Positions 30,158-40,411 of a DNA stretch of 41,106 bases are shown in pieces. Source of the stretch: Paraglomus occultum (Eukaryota > Glomeromycota > Glomeromycetes > Paraglomerales > Paraglomeraceae); assembly GCA_910592205.1 (NCBI GenBank), contig CAJVPJ010000136.1:1-41106 (forward strand). Reading direction: 5' to 3'. Position numbers and translations under genes: made by a program. Below the pieces are notes generated by a model. That model made no database searches, was not told the origin of the DNA, and saw only the letters and a program-made list of their open reading frames with translations. How positions within the stretch are numbered: position 1 is the first letter of the stretch; the number at the start of each line of letters is the position of its first letter.

Positions 30158-31523
30158 ATGCGAAATATCATAATATTTGGTGGATCTTCACACCCAAAAC
30201 TAGCCGAGCAGATAGCAGGTCGATTAGGAGTGTCTCTCGGCCGCGTAGAGCTTTCTAAATTCTCCAATAAAGAGACAAATGTCGAGATCCGAGAGAGTGT
30301 TCGAGAAAAAGATGTCTACATTGTTCAGTCAGGCTGTGGACACGTTAACGACAATTTTATGGAACTCTTGATCATGATCTCGGCATGCAAAATAGCGTCT
30401 GCCGCCAAAGTTACGGCTGTAATTCCATGTTTTCCGTATGCACGACAACCGGATGCACCCTACAAGAGAAATGGAGAACCATTATCAAGAATTCCCAGGG
30501 ATAAATTCCTCGGATATACGTTTGATACGCCTCCGAATTTGTCTACAGCTACTACTCCTATGGATGAAGGGAAAGACCCATTCAACGCAACGTCGAGCAA
30601 AATCGGTGAAGAAAATTCGACCTGCTCTGATGCAGACTCTATTAATGAATTAAGACACTATAATAGCACTATGATGTCCTCTTCCTCTTCCTCAGGAAAG
30701 TCTGGAGCTTATCGACATTGGGTTGCACGATCAGGGACATTGATTGCCAATCTGTTGACTTGCGCAGGTGTGTAAATGATCAAGCGAGGAAGAACGATCT
30801 GGCAGTAAAAATCATCGCATAACGCCTAATGATCTGTATTTGATAGGCGCTGATCATATTATGACTATGGACCTTCATGACCCGCAATTTCAAGGATACT
30901 TTGACGTTCCTGTTGATAATCTGTATGGGCTTCCCTTAATGATCAAGTATATTAGGGAGAATATTCCTAGTTGGGAAAGTGCAGTGATTGTCTCACCTGA
31001 TGCTGGTGGAGCAAAGAGGTGAGTACAGAATATGGTTTGAAAATTTTGGTTTAAATAATTACTTACGATTTTCTGCTACAGAGCTACTGCAATAGCTGAT
31101 AAGCTTCGTGTGGAATTCGCGCTTATTCACAAGGAACGCCGACTTCAACATAAACCACACAAGGCGGATATGATGTTAGTTGGACAGGTCAGAGATAAAG
31201 TGTGCATAATGATTGATGATATCGCAGACACGTCAATTACCATAACGAGGGCAGCCAAAGTTTTAGTCGAGAATGGAGCAAAGAAAGTGTACGCCATTAT
31301 AACCCATGCGATTATGAGTGGTGATGCTATCAAGCGCATTCAGCAGAGTGCTATTGATCAGGTTATCGTGAGCGATAGTATACCTCAGGACGAACATTTG
31401 GTCCAATGTTCAAAGATAAAGGTGTTTGAGATTGCTCCGATTTTTGCAGAGGCGATAAGAAGAGTGCACAATGGGGAAAGTGTCAGTGCACTATTTAATG
31501 ATAGAACGATGTTGTTAGTGTGA
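30158..31523 (+). CDS. Ribose-phosphate pyrophosphokinase (PRPP synthetase) with internal insertion
   Basis: Three exons: 30158-30767, 30847-31018 and 31082-31523; 1224 nt, 407 aa. The enzyme makes PRPP from ribose 5-phosphate and ATP for nucleotide, His and Trp synthesis. The N-terminal domain has [20 protein letters not shown] and [30 protein letters not shown] is the conserved metal and ribose region. The PRPP-binding loop [13 protein letters not shown] is at about 304-316. Residues 98-185 are a Ser/Thr/Asn-rich insertion between [14 protein letters not shown] and [14 protein letters not shown], absent from the roughly 318-aa bacterial and human PRPS1 enzymes. Fungi have several paralogues, some with such non-homologous regions and roles in cell integrity signalling; I cannot say which paralogue this is. 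The DIADT loop is intact, so it is probably catalytic. The ATG chosen begins the conserved fold. Confidence 0.93.
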
Positions 31524-32584
31524 ACGAACGGTATACGATTGAGTGGTAAGAACGCGTAAGTGGAGGTATACCCCGCAAGCTGATCTATCAATTTCGTACT
31601 GTAACCGATAAGAAGAGGATATGAAAAATACATCAGCTTGGGCATATTATCGTATATCTGTGCATGTCGATGTATATTGTTTCTTGAGTTATACATTTTG
31701 CATATTGGCATTTCGCAGTGATTGTTTGCAGTATTTGGATTAAGAAACGTGCAACGCCTAGTTCAGGATACGTAGACCAGTTTTCACTTATTTAGCTTAT
31801 GCATGCAGTAGTCGAATATGGGCAAGGAATTCTCTTTCGGAGGAAAGTATAAAATCGAATAAAAGTTACAAACTTTCTCCTCCTCGCAATTGCCAAGTAA
31901 TTAAAAGAGAAAACATTATAGCAGTAAACCCGACCTTCTCTCGGCACTCTTGTTTGAATTGTTTTGACTACGCTGAACAATTTATTCCTTCAAAAGTCTC
32001 AAATATTATGCCATCTATTCTAATGTAACGAATATACGACTCTCGACGTTTTAATTCTTCCAATTCCATCTAATTAAGGCATGCATATATGGTTGTAATA
32101 CTCTTCTAGACGATTTTCGACTTTACGTAATCCATCTCATTTTGTTTGGTCCTCGTGCCTCAAAATCAGCGACCATCCCGCGAGCGGACTAACCGCGCCA
32201 ATGTAAGTTCGTAAAAGTAAACGAGGAAAGTTGTATCCTGAAGGATGGAAAACTTTCGTCCGTATACATGTTCAAAGTACGTTGCGTAGTACGCGCTCAC
32301 TTGCGCATGGATCGCGCTGCGAGCACTCGTTCTTGAATTCCAAAATGGTTAACAATACACATCGTCCACCCAGACGCCATCACTCTGTTGCCCTAACGTG
32401 TACGATTCGTTAGTGACCTTAATGTTACCCATAGTCAAAACGACGAACAAGTCGAGAGTGAAGGAAAGAATGTATAAGTTTGTTTTCTTTTAGTCGACGA
32501 TTTTGACGTTGCAAATGGATTGCTGCTTTATAAGAATTTCAGCGACAAACTTTTTTGGGATGGCACATTGTGTCACTGACAAAG
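31524..32584. other. Intergenic, 3' of the PRPP synthetase gene
   Basis: About 1 kb. A plus-strand open stretch at 32213-32413 contains VRKSKRGKLYPEGWKTFVRI and is GC-richer than its surroundings, but it lacks an upstream ATG and family resemblance. Nothing else was recognised. Confidence 0.4.
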
Positions 32585-32975
32585 ATGTCGCTCATAGTCC
32601 ATAGCAGGTCACAAACCAAGTTCTTGTCGTCCGCTGATGTTTGGTAATACTCGCAATTTCTAAACAATTCCAATCGAATGATACAAGACGATTAGTACGT
32701 CGAAATTCTTTGGAGATCAGCAGTTCAACAGCGGTGGATCAATTTCATTCTTGCCAGGTAATTAGAAAATGAATCACCTCTACTCCACGCCCCAACGCCG
32801 AATCACGAAGTCGTTACCTGTCCCTCTAGTCAATCTTCCCTTCGACAACTTATCCTCCGTCTTTCTCCGCGCCCAACCGCTTCTTTGCATCGTTCAATTG
32901 TTGTCAGGCGTTTGCGTGATCTATTTTATGTCATACGTAACCAATCAAATGCTAACCCTCTATATATGCTATTAA
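32585..32975 (+). CDS. Candidate small membrane protein, 88 aa, three exons
   Basis: Exons 32585-32643, 32696-32757 and 32830-32975 join in phase (introns of 52 and 72 bp with GTAATA and GTAATT donors). The product starts MSLIVHSRSQTKFLSSADVC and ends with a hydrophobic segment, PLLCIVQLLSGVCVIYFMSY, that could be a single membrane helix. No family is recognised. A competing frame of the same last exon reads LRQLILRLSPRPTASLHRSI followed by VVRRLRDLFYVIRNQSNANP and stays open to 33007; it looks equally protein-like (LYR-like in style) but has no ATG. Only one of the two can be the main product. Confidence 0.3.
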
Positions 32976-33774
32976 AATATAACCAAGTCGCTTTACAATT
33001 TACTTAATGATGTCTTAGCCACCTGTAAAAGAAAAGTTTTATTAAGCGGGAAAGAAAAACATGGATACTTCTTTCTCTTGGCCAGCGCAAGCCCAAAACT
33101 TGATATAATCGAGTTGATCAATATCAAAACTATCGCATGCAGCAAAGATCAAAGCATGTGACAATTCGGTATTGTATAATGTTTTCGTTTGTTTTTGTTT
33201 GATATCTGGGGCAATCGTTCTGTGAGTTTTCAGTTCAAGTAGCGGATTTCAAGTCTGAAAGCAACCTTAATAAGAGACTCTGTGCCGTACTCATAAGACA
33301 AGAAAATGCTCTCTAATTTCAAAACTGTGTTGATATGCAAACATTCTCGCGAGATGTCAAATTTTAATTAAACCTTCCTAAAAACGTTAATGATATGATG
33401 TACCCCTGCAGATAGTTGGTCGGAAATCAGCGGAGATGATATTTGCTAAGAAATCAAATTCACCTTTTATTCCCACCAACGTTGATATGCGAACGCCAGA
33501 CGATAAAATGGGGCCTTTTAGAAAATCAGTGATATTAATATAGAATCAGAAATAGTCTTTTTAACTTTTATAGTCGTGGATGAAGTAATATCTATCTTTA
33601 GTGCACTGCAGCCCTTTGGTCACTTGACGATAAACATAAATCTTGTGCGCCCTTAAACCGTGATGGATAAAAGGTTTCATCTAACTGATCACGCCACTTG
33701 TTATCTTCTCGAGAACGGTTACCCCTTTCTTTCCTGAATAACGTATTTGCTGCCAAAACAAAATACAGAGAAGA
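32976..33774. other. Intergenic upstream of the SCP2 gene
   Basis: About 800 bp without a convincing frame. It includes the SCP2 promoter; no TATA box or repeat was recognised. Confidence 0.45.
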
Positions 33775-34402
33775 ATGTCTGTCAACGTTCCTGGCTTCAA
33801 ATCGTCTGCCGTCTTCGAACAGATTGAGAAGGCGCTTCAAAGTGAAACCGTTAAAAAGGACACCATTAATAAGGTTAGTCAGGCGAATACGTGTATGAAG
33901 GCCGTAAAATAAATTCAAAGCAGTTTGGTCACGGTATACATCCAAATAGACGAGTCACTATTGGAATGCTCAATGTCAAAACTAGCTGTATGTGCTAATA
34001 TCTTTTTTGTTCGAATTTTATAGACAAAAGGTGTTTTTGAACTTAATATTAAAAACGCAGAGGGTAAAGAACAAATATGGGCTCTAGATCTTAAAAAAGA
34101 GGGGACAATCAAAACTGGCAAGGCTGCTAAAGCAGATTGTACGATTAGAATGGATGACGCTGTATTTATTGAAATAGCATCAGGCAAATTGAACGGTAAG
34201 ATATTAAGCAGACAAACGATCTTGAATGTTAGGCACAGTTTTCGCTTTCTCTGCTTTAACATTCGAATTCTCTTTTCTTTGTCATCCAATAGCCCAGAAA
34301 GCATTCATGACCGGAAAAATGAAGATCACAGGAAACATCATGCTTTCCACAAAATTAAACAACGTTCTTGTACTTGCACAACCATCAAAGGCCAAGTTAT
34401 AA
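33775..34402 (+). CDS. SCP2: SCP2 sterol/lipid-binding protein, peroxisomal
   Basis: Three exons: 33775-33873, 34024-34195 and 34293-34402; 381 nt, 126 aa. It is a stand-alone SCP2 domain: VFEQIEKALQSE, KGVFELNIKNAEGKEQIWAL, ADCTIRMDDAVFIEIASGKL and AQKAFMTGKMKITGNIMLST. The C-terminus PSKAKL ends in AKL, a type 1 peroxisomal targeting signal. Length agrees with fungal single-domain SCP2 proteins (about 125-130 aa). Such proteins bind fatty acids, acyl-CoA and sterols in peroxisomes and are thought to feed beta-oxidation. All splice sites are GT-AG with matching phases. Confidence 0.93.
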
Positions 34403-34673
34403 AAGATATACCAAGGATGCAATAAATATAGCATCTAAGAATGCCAAACGTCAAATAGTACGCAATACTTGGTTTACTGAAACAGATAGTTTAATCATGT
34501 AAACTACACTTATTCTTTCTGACTGTATCTCATAGACTGGATATAATAAATACGTTTAAAATCGGATTACTTATGCGAGTGAAAGGGTTAATTGTCTAAT
34601 ACATTAACGTCTTGACCAGAACTTTTATACTCTACTGTAACAGCCATTTAATACAATACTTTCAACTATGTAG
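34403..34673. other. 3' flank of SCP2
   Basis: Contains AT-rich sequence with an ATATAATAAATACG stretch near 34540 that could serve polyadenylation. No gene seen. Confidence 0.4.
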
Positions 34674-35057
34674 GCTTGCCAATTGTTTCTGGGAGACAGA
34701 CTCGATTGCCAGACGCATAGAATTGAAGCGTTTGAATATTATTCTAAACATTATTTGTTCTTGTCATTATCGTGGGAAGCGTATGTTGACAGCATTAATG
34801 AGCGGTTTGATAATTTATCGGTCATTGAAAGAGTGGAAAATTACGCGTGAAGGGCAATACAGACTAAATTCAATTATAATTATGCCAAGACTTAAATTAT
34901 GTAGAGCATTTTATATTGCAATTTCGCGTTCTTTATATGTAATCGTATTGAGCATGCACAGACACAGGCTAATGGCATTTTAAATCAATTACAGGATAGC
35001 AAACTGTATATTGAGAAAACAATCTCTTCGAGAAGGTACAAATCGCTGAAAAGATAA
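34674..35057 (+). CDS. Coding-like stretch, possible two-exon gene fragment
   Basis: After an acceptor-like TATGTAG the plus strand is open for 58 codons: ACQLFLGDRLDCQTHRIEAF, YYSKHYLFLSLSWEAYVDSI, NERFDNLSVIERV, up to a TGA at 34848. The same frame resumes with IEHAQTQANGILNQLQDSKL and ends SSRRYKSLKR at 35057. A GTCATT donor after FDNLS and a GTAG acceptor near 34902 would join them without a frame change (83-bp intron). No start exon or family is recognised; the SWEAYVDSINERF style recalls hAT-like transposase tails, but only loosely. It may be a degraded gene. Confidence 0.25.
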
Positions 35058-35513
35058 GGCGTATGTGGTTAAAGCATTTTGTTATATCCCACTACTACGT
35101 AGACATTTCTAGCCGATATAACGGACGGTCAATACGAATTTGTTTACCAAATAATATGGGGCAGACTGCAACAAAACCAGACAAAGTGAACATTTGATTA
35201 TGTGACATAAATGAGAGGCTGATTATGATGTGGCTTAAAGTTGACCAGGGTGACTGATGACATTTCGGAAAGTAATAATGTTGCTCATTCATAACTTATG
35301 GGACTTGTTAAATTTAATGTTCCATTTATTATACCAGAATGTGATGAATATAAACCATAACAGGATTAATATAGGATTACCTCTATATATAAAAATATTA
35401 ATATGAAACTAATTTACATTAAATCCACTATGGAATCAAAGAATTACAGCACTATTAGAAGTATAAGTATTTTAAAAAAAAAAAACCAATTATTTCTTTA
35501 ATTTCAATCAAGG
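35058..35513. other. AT-rich intergenic sequence
   Basis: Contains an A12 run near 35474-35485. A 65-codon minus-strand frame at 35095-35292 has no recognisable features. Confidence 0.4.
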
Positions 35514-35746
35514 TTATCTCTTATTTTCTTTAACTTCAATTTGAGCAATGTGTTGAGTCTGCTGTTTTCTTAAGAATTCAACCTCACTTTCAAGTCTTTG
35601 AATTTTATCCAATAATTCTTGCTTTTGTTTATCATGTCAATCCTCTGAAATATCTAGTGAGAACCAATTTCTTCCTTGGCACTGTCTAATTGCTGTTTTA
35701 AATCCTTGTTTTGTTGTTCCAATATACCAACATAACTTTGTCCCAT
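35514..35746 (-). pseudogene. Broken coiled-coil protein fragment
   Basis: The minus strand starts MGQSYVGILEQQNKDLKQQL, continues DSAKEEIGSH and stops at TAG. A few codons later, in another frame, it reads DKQKQELLDKIQRLESEVEF and LRKQQTQHIAQIEVKENKR before a stop. The heptad spacing of Leu/Ile with many Gln, Glu and Lys is a clear coiled coil across both halves, so a single longer coiled-coil protein has been broken by a nonsense change and a frameshift. The original family cannot be told from a coiled coil alone. Confidence 0.5.
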
Positions 35747-36816
35747 TATTATTATCTCAGCTACTGAAAGGGTTTATTTTTTCTTAAATCACAAAAGCAA
35801 TTTACCCTGTTTCTCATAGCTCGACCACATATTATTTAACCTCTTTGCGATTGTTTTGCTCAAATTTTGCTTTGCATACCAAGAAAGTACTCACTCATTA
35901 CAAAACAGTGATAAATTCTCTTACTGTAATAAATATTCTTCGCCTGTCTTACAGGTTAATATTAAGCTTAAATGGAAAGAAATATTTATTGATAATTTAC
36001 TGTTAATGTATTCCTCAGCAATTGCGAGCAGCTAACGTAAATATCACGTTACGTGACCCAATAATATAATCGCGTCTGCTACTGAGGCGCCCAAAAATTC
36101 CACTTTCCTTAAGGATGTTAAGAAAATTGCAAAATTAAAAATCGCTTCCCAACGTGCTTTTCTACGTTAGGCATGCAGAAATTATTGCTTTTCTAGCAAT
36201 AAAGTGTATTGTCTCTAGATCAGTAGATATTTGTCAAAACATTCGACTATTTATTATATTAGGCCTACTTGCGTCTTAAAGGTGGACCATTACTGCGTGC
36301 GAATAAATATGCAACATAATAATACAGTATTTAACAAAAAGGAATATCTTTAAATCACTGTTACTCAGTTCAATTTTTATTCCTGGTTAAAGACAAGTTA
36401 AACCCCAAAAATTTTATTGAATTGTTTATTATTCTATGGACTTGCCATGCACTTAATAATCAAATCATAAGAGTCATTTTTAGTATATTTGATATTATAA
36501 TCATCACTATTTGCAACTTATTTATACTGTAAGTTCAAGTATTACTATCCAATATTTTAATTCATCAATGGCTAAATAGCAAAAGTTGGAAGAGACCATT
36601 ATTACAGACATCAACTTTCATTGGTAATATTAAATGCTATTACTATGTAATTGATACAGTTATATATTATAACCCACACGTTGTCACTTTTACTCCACAA
36701 TTCCAATAAAAAAAAAGAATAAATAATCTCAATGAGTAAAGATATGTAGTTCTCATTATGACCTTACCCTCAAAACACAAGAATCAAATTGTCAGGATTG
36801 ACTACTATTAAAGCTT
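35747..36816. other. AT-rich intergenic sequence
   Basis: About 1.1 kb with no coding frame. A short inverted motif, AACGTAAATATCACGTTACGT, lies near 36035. It borders the 3' end of the Sel1-repeat gene. Confidence 0.4.
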
Positions 36817-37926
36817 TTAGTGAGAATGTTTTGCTTTTTTGCTTTGATATAGTTCATTTAATTCATAAACTTTACGTTTTAGCTTAGATTTATCATCATA
36901 TTGTAAAGTATAAATCTTATTTTTTGCCTTAGCATATTCTTGATCAGCTGCCTTTTCATATAGCTCAATTGCTTTTTGTTCATTTTTTTCTACTCCAATT
37001 CCATTCTCATAACAGTACGCAAGATTATATTGCCCAAATGCATGGCCTTTTTCAGTTACTCTCTGGAATAATTCGATAGCTTTTTGATAATTTGTTTCTA
37101 TACCAATTCCAAGTCGATAACATTCACCAAGATTGTTTTGTGCAACAAAATTATGAACATTTTTAGCAGCTTTTTGATACAGCTCAAATGCCTTGTGCTT
37201 ATCTTTCTTTACTCCAATTCCATACTCATAGCACCAACCAAGATTAGTTTGTGCACCAGTGTTTCCTTGTTCAGCAGCTTTTTGGTACCATTCAACTGCC
37301 TTTTGTTCATTTTTTTCCAATCCAGTTCCAAGCTTATAACAGTTACCAAGATTATATTGTGCATCAGAATTTCTTTGTGCAATTGCTTTTTGATACCACT
37401 CAACTGCTTTTTCTTCATCTTTTTCTATTCCAGTTCCACTTAAATAACACCAACCAAGATTACATTGTGCATCAGCATCTCCTTGTTCAGCAGCTTTTTG
37501 ATACCATTCAACTGCCTTTTGTTCATTTTTTTCTACTCCTGTTCCAAGCCTATAACAATTACCAAGATTATATTGTGCTAGAAGATGACCTTGTTCAGCA
37601 GCTTTCTGATACCATTCAACTGCGTTTTGTTGGTCTTTTTCTAATCCAGTTCCACTTTCATAACACCAACCAACATTAAATTGTGCACTATCATCTCCTT
37701 GTTCAGCAGCTTTTTGATACCATTCAAGTGTTTTCTGTTGATTTTTTTCTACTCCAGTTCCAAGCCTATAACAGTTACCAAGACTAACTTGTGCTTTAGT
37801 GTTTCCTTGTTCAGCGCCTTTTTGATACCATTCAACTGCTTTCTGTTCATTTTTTCCTATTCCTGTTCCACGTTCATAACACGAACCAAGATTATCTCCT
37901 TGTTCCCTCTCAAAGATAGAAGTCAT
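36817..37926 (-). CDS. Sel1-like repeat protein, nine repeats
   Basis: Single minus-strand frame, 369 aa, starting MTSIFEREQGDNLGSCYERG. Nine tandem Sel1-like repeats of 36 residues (one of 37) fill residues 13-335, each of the form LGxCYxxGTGxEKNEQKAVE followed by WYQKAAEQGxxxAQxN. These alpha-helical repeats form a curved scaffold for protein-protein contacts. The C-terminus (about 340-369) is basic: KSKLKRKVYELNELYQSKKA. There is no signal peptide, kinase domain or other module, though many fungal Sel1 proteins have an upstream kinase domain; the immediate start within a repeat suggests N-terminal loss or a short free-standing form. Repeats 2-7 alternate between two subtypes, LGNCYRLGTG and LGWCYxSGTG, indicating growth by two-repeat units. 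Intronless and lying next to a transposon. Confidence 0.92.
   Translation of the reverse strand: MTSIFEREQGDNLGSCYERGTGIGKNEQKAVEWYQKGAEQGNTKAQVSLGNCYRLGTGVEKNQQKTLEWYQKAAEQGDDSAQFNVGWCYESGTGLEKDQQNAVEWYQKAAEQGHLLAQYNLGNCYRLGTGVEKNEQKAVEWYQKAAEQGDADAQCNLGWCYLSGTGIEKDEEKAVEWYQKAIAQRNSDAQYNLGNCYKLGTGLEKNEQKAVEWYQKAAEQGNTGAQTNLGWCYEYGIGVKKDKHKAFELYQKAAKNVHNFVAQNNLGECYRLGIGIETNYQKAIELFQRVTEKGHAFGQYNLAYCYENGIGVEKNEQKAIELYEKAADQEYAKAKNKIYTLQYDDKSKLKRKVYELNELYQSKKAKHSH
37200..37850 (-). repeat. 108-bp tandem repeat units within the Sel1 gene
   Basis: Codons for six consecutive repeats are highly similar at DNA level; the plus strand shows recurrent CAGCAGCTTTTTGATACCATT and TTGTTCATTTTTTTCTA blocks every 108 bp. 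High nucleotide identity points to recent duplication or gene conversion. Confidence 0.85.
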
Positions 37927-38084
37927 TAATATTAAATAGTTAGTTTAGCCTTTATAAGTATGGCTGATACTGAAAGACAATCACCAGTTTTCGGGTTTTC
38001 GAATTCAGGAGATTTTGCTTATTATTATGATTGGCCAACTACAAACATAGTAATATAAATAGTAATAAGTGATAGTATAGTAAT
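37927..38084. other. 5' flank of the Sel1 gene
   Basis: 158 bp between the Sel1 start and the transposon's left end. If the gene is transcribed, its promoter lies here or inside the transposon. Confidence 0.4.
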
Positions 38085-40411
38085 AGGGGACCGTTATACC
38101 GAAGGCACGGGGGGAGCACCTATAGTTCGTTATAATGAGGAATTCGGTAAAACAAACACTCCCTTTGTAACGAAGTCTAGCCTAAAGTCAAATAATATTC
38201 GGTATATTGAGGTTTTCACAAACTATGTTTATTAGTTGCAGAATAAATACCAGTATACAGAAAGAATAAATAATTCGAACTAATCAGTAAAAAAAGAATC
38301 TATTCTAGATTGCTTTTTGCTTGTAAGACTATATAACTCCACCTTCCTTTTCAATGAGCGAAAGACTTTAAGTTCATTATAATCTATTTCCATACTGCCT
38401 TGTTGGAGGAAATTAAATGCTGTTTCAAATACAGTCATGGCCAAGACAGCAGGAAGACACGGCGAATTACTTTCATTGTCGTCTTCTGCAGAAGGAACAA
38501 TCTCCTCATCTGTCACCATATCGTTGTTTAGGGCTTTTTCATCGATTGTTATATATTCTGTAGCACTTATTGCAGAATCGATCGATAATCTGTCGATTAA
38601 GTTTTGAACGACTTCTTGTTGAGGCGCGACGTCATCTACTACGGTATTATTAAATGATTCATTATTTTTAAAACAGTTTTTCCCCAACATTTGGCAATTG
38701 TAATTGGGCTCACATTAGCCCACGCCTTAGCTACGTAAGCGATTGCTTTTTTGATATTAAAAGCTTCGACTCGATGCCAGTAGCTTGTAGTCTATCAAAA
38801 TCTTTTTATTTTTCTTTCAAGGAACAATTTCCGATAGTGAGCCTGTAAATAGATAATAATCTTAGTAATTTTGTAATAACTACAATAATTAAACTATGAA
38901 ATTCACAAACCTTGAAACTATGGATAATTCCGGCATCTAAAGGTTGTAAATATGCAGTCGTATTAGGTGGTAAATAACGAATTGTCACATTCGTTAATTC
39001 GATATCAAGTAAGTTATGGGTCGGCGTATTATCAACTAACAGTAAAATTTTTCGGCTGTCAATCCGCATTTTTTTGTTTAACTTTTTTAAATAATCGTTC
39101 CAAATAGATGTCTACATCCACGCTTGACTGTTTCAATAATAATCTACCGGTAACAAAGTTTTGTTAATTCCATTTAATGGTCGGGGATTTTGGTGTTTGT
39201 GAATTAATAGAGGTGTTAACTTTTCGGTGCCTGTCGAATTGCATGTCAACAAGACAGTGACCCTATCCTTGTTCTGCTTTTAATCCAGACATAGGTCTGG
39301 TTGATAATCCGCGTTTAGGTTCCATCTTCCAATAGAGACCTGTTTCGTCACAATTAAAAACATCGTTGGGTTAATATTGTTCAATAATACCTTTTAACTC
39401 AAGTCTCATTTCTGGAATTTGTTCGATAGGTGCACCATGCTTATTAAAAGCGCTAATGGAATATCCTTTTTTAAACCTTTGAAGCCAACCAGATGAAGCT
39501 TTGAAGTCAGTTATCTCTAATAATTTGGCAAAGTTTAAAGCTTTTTTTTTGAATCAAGGAACCTGTAATGGTTATATTGTGTTCGAGTGCCCTTTCAATC
39601 CATACAATTAACGCTTCTTCAACGTGTGCGATAGTCGATAAATGTGATTTTTTTAGCTTTGCTTGGTAAGAATTTGGATCGATTTCTAGCTCAGATTCTT
39701 TCAAAATGTTTGAAACTTTGCCCTTCACTAATTTCGAATCGTTTCGCTAGTTCAACATTTTTTGGCAAATTTCGCGTTTTTGCAATGCTGAAATAACATT
39801 GCGTTGTTTGGTTCGCTGTTGAGACATTTTATTGATATAACTTTGAAAGAGACAAAATTCGCTGTTTTATAGCTTTTTTTGTCGTACGAGCAAATTGTTT
39901 AATGAGACAGGTTTACGTGCATTTCAACATTTAATCGGTACAATTTTTTCATATGATTAAATAATTTCTTTGTGATTATTTAACGCTTGAAGAAAATAGT
40001 ACGGTTGACACTATCTGCTCATTAATAGGTATTATCTAATAATAACTGAATTAACACAAAAACGCTTCTGGCATACAAGCGATGCGATGACAGAATATTC
40101 ATATGTGACAACATCATGCAAAATCATGATTGTATGAAACAATTTTGATCAGCCGTATGACAAATTTTATAATTGATATAACCAATCACCATGCTAAATT
40201 TTATATCACGTGATTAACTTCGGTATAAAGCGACTAGTACAATAGACAAAAATCCTGCCCTTGAACTTCGGTAACGGAATAACGAGGTTTACTATTAAAA
40301 TTCGTAATAACGATCAATTTTAAATATTGAAAAAAAGGGGGAGAAACATTTGCTTCGGTATAGCAAAAATTCGGTATAACGCATTTCGGTATAATGGGGT
40401 TCGACTGTAGT
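38085..40411 (-). mobile_element. Decayed pogo/Tigger-type DNA transposon
   Basis: The right end (40350-40411) is a run of TTCGGTATA modules ending at ATGGGGTTCGACTGTA. The left side (38088-38160) has matching TTATACCGAAGG and GTTATAATGAGGAATTCGGTA modules in inverted orientation, though its outer end has diverged. Between them the minus strand carries pieces of a pogo/Tigger transposase. About 2.3 kb is the normal size for such elements. The flanking base pair at the right is TA, as expected for this superfamily. Confidence 0.75.
38280..39780 (-). pseudogene. Pogo/Tigger transposase (CENP-B-like DNA binding plus DDE domain), inactive
   Basis: Minus-strand pieces in order. At 39507-39728 lies a CENP-B-type helix-turn-helix region with HVEEALIVWIERALEHNITI. 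Then come fragments with HGAPIEQIPEM and CDETGLYWKMEPKRG (first catalytic Asp). At 38806-39069 is ILLLVDNTPTHNLLDIELTN (second Asp) followed by YLPPNTTAYLQPLDAGIIHS (third Asp). At 38280-38690 an acidic C-terminus ends KKQSRIDSFF. The pieces are in different frames with several stops, for example in the segment 39070-39500, so no functional enzyme can be made from this copy. The family call rests on the three DDE blocks and their spacing. Confidence 0.82.

Noticed and set aside
37084-37929. Plus-strand open frames (up to 142 codons) opposite the Sel1 gene
   Set aside because: They are antisense shadows of the repeats; their Phe/Leu-rich translation simply mirrors the repeated Sel1 codons.
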